Shown here: in pieces, positions 6,194 to 14,285 of the stretch | How the letters are laid out: every line of letters begins with the position of its first letter | Position numbering within the stretch: position 1 is the first letter of the stretch | Source: an uncultured Faecalibacterium sp. | GTDB taxonomy: Bacteria; Bacillota; Clostridia; Oscillospirales; Ruminococcaceae | Length of the DNA stretch: 31,155 nt | Direction of reading: 5' to 3' | Assembly: GCA_934548045.1 (NCBI GenBank) | Contig: CAKTEM010000025.1 | Location: 1 to 31,155, forward strand | Position numbers and translations under genes: made by a program | Notes under the pieces: model-generated | Told to the model about the DNA's origin: nothing | The model's input: the letters and a program-made list of their open reading frames with translations, nothing else | The model's database searches: none

Positions 6194-7408
6194 TTACTGC
6201 TCTCCCTTCAGGCTGAACTGACGAGCCTTGTTCTGACCCTGCAGCCACATACAACTCATTGCACGGCGGCGAGGAATGACCTCTTCCAGCACATCGCACA
6301 GGTATTTTGCTTCTTCCATCGTGTTCTGCGGACCAAAGGTGAACCGCATAGAACCGTGGCCGATCTCTTCCGGCACGCCGATGCTCAGCAGAACATGGCT
6401 CGGGTCAAGGCTGTCGGAGTTGCACGCACTGCCGGTAGAAGCGCAGATGTTGTGCATATCCAGATCCAGCAGGATGGTCTCGCCTTCCAGACCCGGGAAG
6501 CTGATGTTGACGTTGCCGGGCAGACGGGGTGCGCGGCCGCCGTTCAGACGAGCTTCCGGAATGTTCTTCAAAACGCGGTCAATGACGTAATCGCGCAGCT
6601 CGGTCTCGTGCTTCATGCGAGCTTCGATGTTCTCGGTTGCCATTTCCAGAGCCTTGCCCATGCCGGCAATGCCTGCGACGTTCTCGGTACCTGCGCGGTG
6701 GCGGGCTTCCTGGCTGCCGCCGTCGATGAGGTTCTGGGGCCAGACGCCCTTACGGCAGTAGAGTGCGCCGACGCCCTTGGGGCCGTTGAACTTGTGCGCG
6801 CTCATGGAGAGCATATCGACGCCCAGCTCCTTGACATCCACAGGGATAGCACCCACAGCCTGAACGGCGTCGGTGTGCATCCAGACGCCATGCTTGTGGG
6901 CGACCTCGGCGATCTCCTTGATGGGCTGGATGGTGCCGATCTCGTTGTTTGCCATCATGATGCTGACGAGAGCGGTATCGGGGCGGATCGCAGCCTCGAC
7001 ATCCTCCGGGCGGATATAGCCCTCAGAGGTGGGGCGAATATAAGTGACCTCAAAGCCCATGCGCTCGAGGGACGCCATGCTGTGCATGATGGCGTGATGC
7101 TCGAACGCGCTGGTGATGAGATGCTTTTTGTTCTGACGGGCCTTGGTGAAGGCAGTGCCTTTCACAGCCCAGTTGTCGGCCTCAGAGCCGCAGCCGGTGA
7201 AGAAGATCTCCGCCGGGGATGCGTTGATGGCCTTTGCGACCTGTGCACGGCCGGTATCCACAAATTCCTTTGCTTCGTAGCCGACGCTATAATGGCTGCT
7301 GGGGTTGCCGCAGGCTCCGCTGAGAGCCTCGACCATCACGGCCAGCACTTCGGGAGCGCAGGCAGTGGTCGCAGCGTTATCAAGGTATACGACCTTTTCG
7401 GTTTCCAT
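6194..7408 (-). CDS. iscS: Cysteine desulfurase, NifS/IscS family
   Basis: A 404-residue pyridoxal-phosphate enzyme that takes sulfur from cysteine as a persulfide and passes it to the scaffold. The family N-terminus VYLDNAATT, the PLP lysine in SAHKFNGPKG, and the catalytic cysteine loop STGSACNSDSLDPSHVL are all present. It is the first gene of the iscS-nifU operon. The ATG is preceded by AAAGGA. The promoter overlaps a small palindrome that may be bound by the RrF2 regulator encoded at 8618. Expected substrate and partner follow from the family and the operon. Confidence 0.95.
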   Translation of the reverse strand: METEKVVYLDNAATTACAPEVLAVMVEALSGACGNPSSHYSVGYEAKEFVDTGRAQVAKAINASPAEIFFTGCGSEADNWAVKGTAFTKARQNKKHLITSAFEHHAIMHSMASLERMGFEVTYIRPTSEGYIRPEDVEAAIRPDTALVSIMMANNEIGTIQPIKEIAEVAHKHGVWMHTDAVQAVGAIPVDVKELGVDMLSMSAHKFNGPKGVGALYCRKGVWPQNLIDGGSQEARHRAGTENVAGIAGMGKALEMATENIEARMKHETELRDYVIDRVLKNIPEARLNGGRAPRLPGNVNISFPGLEGETILLDLDMHNICASTGSACNSDSLDPSHVLLSIGVPEEIGHGSMRFTFGPQNTMEEAKYLCDVLEEVIPRRRAMSCMWLQGQNKARQFSLKGEQ

Positions 7409-7438
7409 AGGAATTCTGTCCTTTCATCTGGATAAAAT

Positions 7439-7455
7439 CCGGGTCCGAGACCCGG
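7439..7455 (-). promoter_or_regulatory. Leader hairpin of the iscS operon
   Basis: A perfect 7-bp stem, CCGGGTC/GACCCGG with a 3-base loop, lies about 30 bases before the iscS start. The following ATTTTA is too weak to call a terminator with confidence. Confidence 0.4.
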
Positions 7456-7522
7456 TAAAATCTCTCTTTTGACACACTTCTCTGCGGCCTGTTCTGTTCA
7501 GGCGCGAGAGAGCAACACTATA

Positions 7523-7551
7523 TTTATACCCTAGTATTCCCACTATGTCAA
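7523..7551 (-). promoter_or_regulatory. iscS promoter with candidate RrF2 operator
   Basis: TTGACA (7546-7551), a 17-base spacer and TATAAA (7523-7528). Inside lies ATAC-4-GTAT (7526-7537), an inverted repeat that could be an IscR/RrF2 site; the operator is inferred. Confidence 0.65.
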
Positions 7552-7597
7552 TATGAATTCGATAGATTCCGGAATTTGACCCCAAATTTTTCGGTTT

Positions 7598-8032
7598 TTA
7601 CTTCTTGCCCTTGCCGGTCAGCTTTCCCATCAGAACTTTCCAACGGGGGTAGCCCCAGCGTTTATCCTCCTCGAAATCGTCGGCCAGCTTCCACGGGAAG
7701 GGAGAGCCGTCAAAATAGAGGTTTCCGGCCTCGTCCACCCGGTCGAGCTTCTTCGGCAGGTACTCTTCATCGTAATAGCTCTTTTTCCGGTCGGGCAGAT
7801 TCCAGTGCAGGGTGCCGTCCGCATCCATGCCGGACGCCCAGACGCCGAACACGAAGGTCGCCGCCTCGCCGTAGCAGTGCTGCTCCATCCGGATGGCACC
7901 ATCATAATAGAATTTAATGACTTCCAGCGTGCCGGACTCTTTCTTTCCATCCCGGCCCAGCGTCGGGCGGTAGTCCTGCTGATACCGGCAGCCGCAATGG
8001 CTTCCGGCAAATTGTTTCGGGTCAAAGCCCAT
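7598..8032 (-). CDS. Hypothetical protein, 144 residues
   Basis: I do not recognise a family. With the ATG at 8032 (GAAAGGA upstream) the protein has 144 residues; the frame is open for 25 more codons upstream but without a good ribosome site. It begins MGFDPKQF, carries a Cys pair in SHCGCRYQ, is rich in aromatic and charged residues and ends in a basic GKLTGKGKK tail. No signal peptide or membrane segment is seen, so it is probably cytoplasmic. It lies between the Fe-S operon and a rhodanese gene on the same strand, with no clear functional tie. Confidence 0.6.
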   Translation of the reverse strand: MGFDPKQFAGSHCGCRYQQDYRPTLGRDGKKESGTLEVIKFYYDGAIRMEQHCYGEAATFVFGVWASGMDADGTLHWNLPDRKKSYYDEEYLPKKLDRVDEAGNLYFDGSPFPWKLADDFEEDKRWGYPRWKVLMGKLTGKGKK

Positions 8033-8108
8033 AATCCTATCCTTTCTACCCTGCACCGCAAGGCCCACCAGTTTCCGTTTTACGCTCAGACCTTCCCGGC
8101 CTGCCAAT

Positions 8109-8153
8109 GGCTCGCCCTTTGGGAGAGCTGTCAGCGAAGCTGACTGAGAGGGC
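8109..8153. repeat. REP-like palindromic intergenic element
   Basis: An imperfect palindrome directly after the rhodanese stop codon, with an inner GTCAGC-GAA-GCTGAC stem and outer CTC/GAG-rich arms. Its make-up resembles short dispersed palindromes common in Faecalibacterium-type genomes. Only one copy is in this window, so dispersion is inferred. Confidence 0.4.
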
Positions 8154-8156
8154 TAT

Positions 8157-8480
8157 TTAAAAATGTCCCTCAAAGTCGCCTTCAATTTCATACGGCCAGC
8201 TGAGGATACCACCCAGATCATACAGATCGGTATAACCGAGGCTTTCCAGCTTCTGCACGGCGTCCGAACTGCGCCGACCGGTGCGGCAGTAGATCAGCCA
8301 CGGGGCGTTTTTGTCCGGCATCACCTCACCGGCGCGGCTCAGTACCTCGCCCAGCGGCAGCAGCTTCGCTCCCGGGATGTGGCCCACTTTGTATTCGTCC
8401 GGTTCCCGGACATCCACCGCAACGGCCTTGCCTGCGTCCAGCAGACGGATGGCTGCGGCGGCATCAATTTTCTGACTCAT
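8157..8480 (-). CDS. Rhodanese-like domain protein
   Basis: A 107-residue single rhodanese domain. The VDVREPDEYKVGHIPGA motif near the N-terminus and the active-site loop with the persulfide cysteine, IYCRTGRRSS, are typical of small sulfur-transfer proteins such as GlpE/PspE relatives. GGAGGAG precedes the ATG. It lies close to iscS, nifU and the RrF2 regulator, so a role in sulfur or Fe-S metabolism is plausible, but this is inferred only from position. A -10-like TATAAT (8515-8520) upstream has no good -35 partner. Confidence 0.88.
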   Translation of the reverse strand: MSQKIDAAAAIRLLDAGKAVAVDVREPDEYKVGHIPGAKLLPLGEVLSRAGEVMPDKNAPWLIYCRTGRRSSDAVQKLESLGYTDLYDLGGILSWPYEIEGDFEGHF

Positions 8481-8558
8481 CGTCTCATCTCCTCCGACAT
8501 TCGCTATCTTCTCTATTATATGATATCAGACCTTTTTTGTTTGTACAAGAGTTTTCGC

Positions 8559-8587
8559 TTTTCAAATTCCGAGCGGCGTGCTATACT
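8559..8587 (+). promoter_or_regulatory. Promoter of the RrF2 regulator gene
   Basis: TTTTCA (8559-8564), a 17-base spacer and TATACT (8582-8587), about 30 bases before the start codon. Confidence 0.55.
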
Positions 8588-8617
8588 ATAAAAAGTGAGC
8601 AAGGAGAGAAGAACGCT

Positions 8618-9067
8618 ATGAAATTTTCGACCAAGAGCCGTTACGCACTGCGGCTGATGGCAGAGCTGGCACGCTACGCACCCGGTACCACCGTTTCGCT
8701 GAAGGAGATCAGCGAGCGGCAGAACCTCAGTCTGAAATACCTCGAGCAGATCGTCACCCCGTTGGCACGGGTCGGTCTGGTAAAAAGCGAACGCGGCAGT
8801 CAGGGCGGCTACCGCCTGACAAAAGCTCCTGCCGACTACACCGCCGGGGAGATCCTGCGCGCCATCGAGGGCAGCGTTGCTCCCATCCCCTGCCTTGGCA
8901 GCGAGACGAACGAGTGTCCCATGTCCGACCAGTGCTTCACCCTCCCCTTCTGGAGCGGTCTGGATGATGTTATCAACCAGTACATCGACAGCGTCACTCT
9001 GGAGCAGCTGGCACAGAGCCTGCCGGCCGTCAAAGAGGGCTGTGGATGCTGCGGAACAAAAACTTGA
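8618..9067 (+). CDS. iscR: RrF2/IscR-family transcriptional regulator
   Basis: A 149-residue winged helix regulator. The N-terminus MKFSTKSRYALRLMAEL and the wing GSQGGYRLTK are diagnostic for the family. Three cysteines in CLGSETNECPMSDQC match the Fe-S ligand loop of IscR; a further GCGCCG cluster sits at the C-terminus. It probably senses Fe-S status and controls the nearby iscS-nifU operon. The start at 8618 has AAGGAG upstream; the frame is open before it, but that part is upstream of or within the promoter. A CymR-like cysteine regulator is less likely because of the three-Cys loop. The symbol is assigned by family. Confidence 0.85.
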   Translation: MKFSTKSRYALRLMAELARYAPGTTVSLKEISERQNLSLKYLEQIVTPLARVGLVKSERGSQGGYRLTKAPADYTAGEILRAIEGSVAPIPCLGSETNECPMSDQCFTLPFWSGLDDVINQYIDSVTLEQLAQSLPAVKEGCGCCGTKT

Positions 9068-9076
9068 AAAATGTGC

Positions 9077-9105
9077 TTGACATTTTGCGTCTGATTTTAT
9101 ATAAT
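9077..9105 (+). promoter_or_regulatory. tRNA-Trp promoter
   Basis: Perfect TTGACA (9077-9082), a 17-base spacer and perfect TATAAT (9100-9105). Confidence 0.85.
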
Positions 9106-9135
9106 AATTGAGCATCCAGCGGATGCAGCACATTT

Positions 9136-9211
9136 AGGGGTATAGCTCAGTTGGTAGAGCAGCGGTCTCCAAAACCGCGTGCCGTGAGTTCGAGACTTAC
9201 TACCCCTGCCA
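9136..9211 (+). tRNA. tRNA-Trp (anticodon CCA)
   Basis: A 76-base cloverleaf with acceptor stem AGGGGTA/TACCCCT, a D-arm TAGCTCAGTTGGTAGAGC, an anticodon stem GCGGT/ACCGC with loop CTCCAAA and an encoded 3' CCA. The anticodon CCA reads UGG. Confidence 0.95.
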
Positions 9212-9212
9212 G

Positions 9213-9250
9213 AAACGCACAGAGTCGAAAGATTCTGTGCGTTTTCTTTT
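9213..9250 (+). terminator. Terminator of tRNA-Trp
   Basis: AAACGCACAGA-GTC stem with its complement around a GAAA loop, followed by TTTTCTTTTT. Confidence 0.88.
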
Positions 9251-9356
9251 TGTCAAAAAATCATGATGTATGGGCATTTTTCACAAAAGATATTTGAATT
9301 TTTTGTTAACATGTTCATATAGACATTTCGTTTGAGTTGCGGTAAGATAATTATAC

Positions 9357-9460
9357 AAGATTGTTACTCTCCATGAGGCATTACTTGCAGATGTTTCCTT
9401 TGGCTTTTATGGCTTATGGGGCATGGTGTAAGTATCTGCTGTAAGGGGAGTTTTTCTTTT
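9357..9460 (+). promoter_or_regulatory. RAT antiterminator and terminator before licT
   Basis: GATTGTTACT....AGGCA (9359-9380) resembles the ribonucleic antiterminator bound by LicT/SacT proteins. Its 3' part overlaps ACTCTCC (9366-9372), which pairs with GGGGAGT (9445-9451) ahead of TTTTTCTTTT to form a terminator with an inner stem (9381-9392 with 9434-9444). The two structures exclude each other, so LicT probably controls its own transcription. A TATACA (9352-9357) upstream may be the -10. Confidence 0.65.
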
Positions 9461-9488
9461 ATTACTCTAAAAACGGGGCGTGCCAGCT

Positions 9489-10331
9489 ATGGAGATTTTC
9501 AAAAAGATCAACAACAACGTTGCTCTGGCACGTGACGCAAAAGGACGGGAGCTTGTCGTCTTTGGCAAGGGAGTCGGTTTTCCAGCCATGCCCTACCAGC
9601 TGGACGACCTGTCGAATATCCGCCGCACCTTCTATGATGTGAACGAGACGTATTTCGACCTGCTCCGCGACATCCCCGAAGAAGTTTTTCTCATTGCCGA
9701 TGATATCGCCGATACCGCACGGGAAGAACTGGACTGTTCCCTCAGCCCGAATCTGACCTACGTTCTGGCGGATCACCTGAATTTTGCCATCCAGCGGTGC
9801 CAAAAAGGCATCGCTCTTCATACGCCGCTTGCCTATGACATCCGGCACCTGTACCCCGAGGAGTACAGCATTGCAAAAGAAGCTCTGCATCTCGTCCGTG
9901 ACCGGCTGCAAGTCGACCTCCCGGAAGAGGAAGCCATCAGCATCACCCTCCACTTCATCACAGCGGAGTCCGAAGTCGGCGACATGCACTCGACCATCCT
10001 GACCGCAAAGGTCATCTCGGAAATTTCCGGGCTGGTCGAGCAGACCCTCGGCGTCAAGCTGGACAAAGACAGCTTCAGCTTTTCCCGGTTCGCGATGCAC
10101 CTGCGGTATCTGGTCCAGCGGATGATGCACGGCAAAGCCCTGAACGGCGAGAGCGGCACCGATTCGATGTTCTCCACCATTTGTCGGGAATACCCCGATG
10201 TTTACGGCTGTGTCCAGAAGATCAACGATTTTCTGACAAAGACCTACGGCTGGCCCTGCAGCAAGGAAGAACAGCTCTATCTCATCATGCACATTCATCG
10301 TGTCTGTGCAGAACATGCCTCAAAAGAATAA
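9489..10331 (+). CDS. licT: BglG/LicT-family transcriptional antiterminator
   Basis: A 280-residue RNA-binding regulator. Residues 1-55 form the RNA-binding domain (MEIFKKINNNVALA, GKGVGF). Two PTS regulation domains follow, each with conserved histidines that are phosphorylated by the PTS (for example ADHLNFAI with His96, RHLYPEEY, and the C-terminal MHIHRV). When sugar is present it binds RAT hairpins and prevents termination upstream of PTS and glucosidase genes. Two RAT/terminator pairs lie before licT and before the PTS gene. The ATG at 9489 is preferred over an upstream GTG because it gives the standard N-terminus. First gene of the beta-glucoside operon. Confidence 0.92.
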   Translation: MEIFKKINNNVALARDAKGRELVVFGKGVGFPAMPYQLDDLSNIRRTFYDVNETYFDLLRDIPEEVFLIADDIADTAREELDCSLSPNLTYVLADHLNFAIQRCQKGIALHTPLAYDIRHLYPEEYSIAKEALHLVRDRLQVDLPEEEAISITLHFITAESEVGDMHSTILTAKVISEISGLVEQTLGVKLDKDSFSFSRFAMHLRYLVQRMMHGKALNGESGTDSMFSTICREYPDVYGCVQKINDFLTKTYGWPCSKEEQLYLIMHIHRVCAEHASKE

Positions 10332-10340
10332 TTCGATTTA

Positions 10341-10445
10341 CGGATCGTTACCCACACACAGCTTGTGGGGCGTTACCCAAAACAACCAAAAACTCGACGG
10401 CCTTTTTCTGACCGGATATGGGTGTGGTATGTTTTGGGTATTTTT
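10341..10445 (+). promoter_or_regulatory. RAT antiterminator and terminator before the PTS gene
   Basis: GGATCGTTAC with a CCCACA/TGTGGG hairpin and GGCGTTACCC (10342-10378) fits a RAT. Its end overlaps TACCCAAAAC (10374-10383), which pairs perfectly with GTTTTGGGTA (10431-10440) followed by TTTTTATTTT, a strong terminator. LicT binding would open the way to the PTS and glucosidase genes. Confidence 0.75.
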
Positions 10446-10556
10446 ATTTTCGGTATATCCGCCATCCGGCGCGCGAGGATGGTGTGTTATATAAAGTTCG
10501 CATTGAAACATAACGGAGATCTCTTTGCAGGTCAGTCAGAAAGGAGTGCAGGCACC

Positions 10557-12203
10557 ATGCAGGAACAGGGATTGCAACAACTTCTTCCTTTGCTTGGCGG
10601 AGAAACAAATGTCGTCTCTGTTACCCGGCGTGGTTCTCGCCTCTCCATCACCCTCAAGGACGAAAGTCTTGCGGACACTGCGGCACTGACGGCTCTGCCG
10701 TTTGCGGCGTCTGTCAGTCTGCACAACGGACGTTTGCGCCTTGAGCTGACCGACTCAGCATACGAGGAATTCAAGAAGGAGAATTGTCTTATGGCTAGTA
10801 AGTACGATGGTCTTGCCCGCATTATCATCCAGAATGTCGGCGGCAAGGAAAACATTGTTTCGCTCACCCACTGCATGACCCGCCTGCGCTTCAAACTGAA
10901 AGACGAGAGCAAGGCCAACACCGATATCCTGAAGGAGACTGACGGTGTTGTGACGGTCATCCAGTCCGGCGGTCAGTACATGGTCGTCATCGGCCAGCAG
11001 GTCGCAGACGTTTATGATGCTGTTTGCTCTGTCGGCCACATCCAGCCGGGCGGCGCAGTCGACGATGATGGAAATGCCGTCGATAGCGGCGATGCACCGA
11101 AAGAAAAGACGAACATCTTCAACGCATTCGTCAGCATCGTCACCAGCGTGTTCACCCCCTGCTTGGGCGTTCTGGCCGCTACCGGTATCATCAAGGGTGT
11201 TCTGGCTCTGTTCGTCGCTGTCGGCGTGCTGAGCAATACCAGCGGTACTTACAACATTCTGTATTCTCTGGGCGACAGCTTCTTCTATTTCATGCCCATC
11301 CTGCTGGCATACACCGCTTCCAAGAAGTTCGGCCTGCCTGAGATGGAAGGCATGGTCATCGGCGCAGGTCTGCTGTATCCGTACATGCTGGATGCTTCCG
11401 CAATGGACATTTCCAACATCTTCGGCATCCCTGTCATCCTGCCTTCTTCCGGCAACTACAGCTCCAGCGTCATCCCCATCATCTGCTCTATCGCCTTTGC
11501 TGCATGGCTTGAGAAGAAATACAAGAAGTTCATCCCCGATTCCTGCAAGCTGTTCCTCGTTCCCCTTATCACCTGCAGCGTCACCTTCTGCCTGACCCTG
11601 TGGGTCATCGGACCGATCGCTTCTCTGCTGAGTGATGCTCTGGGCGTCTTCTTCAACACAATCGCAAACTTCAGCGGTATCCTGTTGGGTGCTGCTGTGG
11701 GTGCTCTGTGGCAGGTCCTCGTCATGTTCGGTCTGCACTGGGCTCTGGTTCCCCTGATGCTGAACGATATGGCAACCAACGGCTGCTCCACCTTCCTGAC
11801 CGGTTTCTTCGGCTGCACCTTCGCACAGTGCGGTGCTGTTCTGGCGATCTACCTCAAGACCAAGAACGCCAAGACCAAGAGCCTGTGCATCCCCGCTTTG
11901 ATCTCCGGTATCGCAGGCGTTACCGAGCCCGCCATCTACGGTCTGACCCTGCCCAAGAAGAAGCCCTTCATCATCACCTGCATCGTCGGCGCGATCACCG
12001 GCGCGATCTTGATGGCTTTCCATGTTACTTCTTATACGCAGGCTGGTACCGGCGTCTTTGGCTACACCGCATACATCAACACCATCACCAACGATATCTC
12101 CGGCATGATCGTCTCGATCGTTGTTTCTCTGGCTGCTGTGGTTATGGCCTTCATCCTCGTCTATCTGACCTATTCTGACGAGCCTGCCAAGAGCAAGAAA
12201 TAA
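10557..12203 (+). CDS. Beta-glucoside PTS EIIBC with an extra degenerate EIIB domain
   Basis: A membrane permease that takes up and phosphorylates beta-glucosides. The active EIIB domain starts at about residue 79 (MASKYDG) with the phospho-cysteine in THCMTRLRF, followed by the EIIC membrane domain of about ten segments. There is no EIIA domain, so an external EIIA must supply phosphate. In front lies a 78-residue EIIB-like copy with the same GG..N.VS.T...RL...LKDES pattern, in which Arg replaces the Cys. Two starts are well supported: ATG 10557 (AAGGAG upstream, 548 residues) and ATG 10791 (AAGGAG at 10776-10781, 470 residues, the normal family length). Both may be used. Confidence 0.88.
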   Translation: MQEQGLQQLLPLLGGETNVVSVTRRGSRLSITLKDESLADTAALTALPFAASVSLHNGRLRLELTDSAYEEFKKENCLMASKYDGLARIIIQNVGGKENIVSLTHCMTRLRFKLKDESKANTDILKETDGVVTVIQSGGQYMVVIGQQVADVYDAVCSVGHIQPGGAVDDDGNAVDSGDAPKEKTNIFNAFVSIVTSVFTPCLGVLAATGIIKGVLALFVAVGVLSNTSGTYNILYSLGDSFFYFMPILLAYTASKKFGLPEMEGMVIGAGLLYPYMLDASAMDISNIFGIPVILPSSGNYSSSVIPIICSIAFAAWLEKKYKKFIPDSCKLFLVPLITCSVTFCLTLWVIGPIASLLSDALGVFFNTIANFSGILLGAAVGALWQVLVMFGLHWALVPLMLNDMATNGCSTFLTGFFGCTFAQCGAVLAIYLKTKNAKTKSLCIPALISGIAGVTEPAIYGLTLPKKKPFIITCIVGAITGAILMAFHVTSYTQAGTGVFGYTAYINTITNDISGMIVSIVVSLAAVVMAFILVYLTYSDEPAKSKK

Positions 12204-12264
12204 TTGGTGCAGTTCCTCCCATCTTGCAGTCAGTATAACGATTGTGCTATTATTAGTTCAGGCG

Positions 12265-12284
12265 GTCTGTCAATTTGGACAGAC
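12265..12284 (+). other. Intergenic hairpin between PTS and glucosidase genes
   Basis: GTCTGTC-6-GACAGAC without a U run; more likely an mRNA-stabilising or processing hairpin than a terminator. Confidence 0.45.
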
Positions 12285-12317
12285 ATTTGATAAGAGCAAA
12301 ATGAAGGAGAAAAGATT

Positions 12318-13757
12318 ATGAGCGTTTTCCGCGACGATTTCCTGTGGGGCGGTGCCTGCGCTGCCAACCAGTTCGAGGGCGCATGGGATGTGGACGGCAA
12401 AGGCCCCAGCGTACCCGATATGTGTACCAACGGCTCCCACACCACCCCGAAATGGGTGACGACCAGTATCCACCCCGACCGGCTGTACCCCAGCCACGAG
12501 GCTATTGACTTCTATCATCACTATGAAGAGGACATCGCCCTCTTCGCAGAGATGGGCTTCAAGACCTTCCGCACCTCCATCAACTGGACCCGTATTTTCC
12601 CCACCGGCATGGAGACCGAGCCGAACGAGAAGGGTCTGGAGTTCTACGACAAGGTCTTTGACTGCTGCAAGAAGCACGGCATTGAGCCGCTGGTCACCAT
12701 CAGCCACTACGAGCTGCCCTATGCACTGGTCGAGAAGTACAACGGCTGGGAATCCCGTGAACTCATCGAGTTCTACATGAACTACTGCAAGGCCATCTTC
12801 GAGCGTTACAAGGACAAAGTCAAGTACTGGCTGACCTTCAACGAGATCAACTGCGGCACCATGCCGATGGGTTCTGTCCTCGAGACCGGCACCGTCCAGG
12901 GCTACGAAGGCCCCGTCTCGGAACTTCCGGACAACAAGCAGGCTCGTTTTCAGGCCCTGCATCACCAGTTTGTCGCCAGCGCAAAAGCCATTAAATACGC
13001 CCACGACAACTATCCTCAGTTCAAGATGGGCTGCATGATCTGCTTCATCACCAGCTATCCGCTGACCTGCGACCCGGCTGACGTCGTCGCCAACCAGCAG
13101 AAGATGCAGATCACCAACTGGTTCTGCTCCGATATGCACGTCCGCGGCGAGTATCCCTACTACATGAAGCGTTACTTCGCCGAGAACAACATCTCCATCA
13201 AGCAGGAACCGGAAGATGCCGCCATCCTGAAGGCCGGCACGGTCGACTTCTACACCTTCAGCTACTACATGTCCAACTGCATCACCACCCACAAGGATGT
13301 CGAGGACGTGGGCGGCAACATCGTCGCCGGCAAGAAGAACCCCTATCTGAAGGCTTCGGATTGGGGCTGGCAGATCGACCCGATCGGCCTGCGCTACTCC
13401 CTGAACGAGATCTACGACCGTTACCACATTCCTCTGATGGTCGTCGAGAACGGTCTGGGTGCCTACGACGTCAAGGGCGAGGACGGCAAGGTCCACGACA
13501 GCTACCGCATCGACTACCTGCGCCAGCACATCGAGCAGATGGCAGAGGCCGTCAAGGATGGCGTTGACCTGATGGGCTACACCCCGTGGGGCTGTATCGA
13601 CCTTGTTTCCGCCTCCACCGGCGAGATGGCCAAGCGTTACGGCTTCATCTACGTCAACAAGTTCGACGATGGCACCGGTGACCTGAGCCGTGAGAAGAAG
13701 GACAGCTTCTACTGGTACAAGAAAGTCATCGCTTCCAACGGCGAAGACCTCGCATAA
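12318..13757 (+). CDS. bglA: 6-phospho-beta-glucosidase, GH1 family
   Basis: A 479-residue cytoplasmic enzyme that cleaves the phosphorylated beta-glucosides imported by the PTS, giving glucose-6-phosphate and an aglycone or sugar. The N-terminal family signature (FLWGGACAANQFEGAW), the acid/base Glu in TFNEIN and the nucleophile Glu in VVENGLGAYD are present. Last gene of the licT-PTS operon, with GAAGGAG before the ATG and a strong terminator after it. The phospho-sugar preference is inferred from the PTS context and the subfamily signature. Confidence 0.94.
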   Translation: MSVFRDDFLWGGACAANQFEGAWDVDGKGPSVPDMCTNGSHTTPKWVTTSIHPDRLYPSHEAIDFYHHYEEDIALFAEMGFKTFRTSINWTRIFPTGMETEPNEKGLEFYDKVFDCCKKHGIEPLVTISHYELPYALVEKYNGWESRELIEFYMNYCKAIFERYKDKVKYWLTFNEINCGTMPMGSVLETGTVQGYEGPVSELPDNKQARFQALHHQFVASAKAIKYAHDNYPQFKMGCMICFITSYPLTCDPADVVANQQKMQITNWFCSDMHVRGEYPYYMKRYFAENNISIKQEPEDAAILKAGTVDFYTFSYYMSNCITTHKDVEDVGGNIVAGKKNPYLKASDWGWQIDPIGLRYSLNEIYDRYHIPLMVVENGLGAYDVKGEDGKVHDSYRIDYLRQHIEQMAEAVKDGVDLMGYTPWGCIDLVSASTGEMAKRYGFIYVNKFDDGTGDLSREKKDSFYWYKKVIASNGEDLA

Positions 13758-13789
13758 TCCCCGGTTTTCTCTCCAATCGTTCAGAATCT

Positions 13790-13820
13790 GCCTCCCGGTT
13801 TTCCGCCGGGAGGCTTTTTT
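13790..13820 (+). terminator. Terminator of the beta-glucoside operon
   Basis: A GCCTCCCGG stem with its complement CCGGGAGGC, then six T. Confidence 0.92.
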
Positions 13821-13874
13821 GCACCCAAAAGCCGTTCTTTTCGCAGCTTTTTTCAGTTTTTCTGGATTTTATGC

Positions 13875-13903
13875 TTGACAACAGGCCGTTCATCCTGTAT
13901 AAT
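13875..13903 (+). promoter_or_regulatory. tRNA-Asp/tRNA-Thr promoter
   Basis: Perfect TTGACA (13875-13880), a 17-base spacer and perfect TATAAT (13898-13903). Confidence 0.88.
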
Positions 13904-13953
13904 AAACTACGTTCCGGCGGTCATCCGTCGAGACGATGAACTTGAGCGATCAT

Positions 13954-14030
13954 GGCCCGGTAGCTCAGTTGGTTAGAGCACCAGCCTGTCACGCTGGGGG
14001 TCGTCGGTTCGAGCCCGATCCGGGTCGCCA
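13954..14030 (+). tRNA. tRNA-Asp (anticodon GTC)
   Basis: A 77-base cloverleaf with acceptor GGCCCGG/CCGGGTC, anticodon stem CCAGC/GCTGG around loop CTGTCAC, and an encoded CCA. First tRNA of a two-gene unit. Confidence 0.95.
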
Positions 14031-14033
14031 TTT

Positions 14034-14109
<76 letters not shown>

Positions 14110-14113
14110 TAGC

Positions 14114-14152
14114 AAAACCACTTGAATCCTTTGAGATTCAGGTGGTTTTTTC
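14114..14152 (+). terminator. Terminator of the tRNA-Asp/Thr unit
   Basis: AAACCAC-TGAATC stem with its complement GATTCA-GTGG and a T run. Confidence 0.88.
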
Positions 14153-14155
14153 TTG

Positions 14156-14184
14156 TTGTAAATTTTGTTCTGTCGTGCTATAAT
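14156..14184 (+). promoter_or_regulatory. Promoter of antisense RNA (toxin locus 2)
   Basis: TTGTAA (14156-14161), a 17-base spacer and perfect TATAAT (14179-14184), immediately after the tRNA terminator. No coding frame with a ribosome site follows. Confidence 0.65.
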
Positions 14185-14190
14185 ACAAAT

Positions 14191-14285
14191 AAAGAGAACG
14201 CTGTCCGGTAACGGTCAGCCCCTCCGCGTTAAGTCAAAAAGAAATGACCATCGGCTTTGGGAGCGTGGGCGGTCATTTCTTTTTG
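14191..14285 (+). ncRNA. Candidate antisense RNA of toxin locus 2
   Basis: A predicted RNA of about 95 nt running from the promoter at 14156-14184 to the shared terminator. Its last 50 bases are fully complementary to the 3' end of the convergent toxin mRNA, including the toxin stop codon. Its first 37 bases closely resemble the first bases of the toxin mRNA, because the two promoters and leaders form an inverted repeat. Confidence 0.55.
14235..14285. terminator. Shared two-way terminator of toxin locus 2
   Basis: A 14-bp stem AAAAAGAAATGACC / GGTCATTTCTTTTT with a 22-base loop; the A and T runs serve as tails on either strand. Confidence 0.8.
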
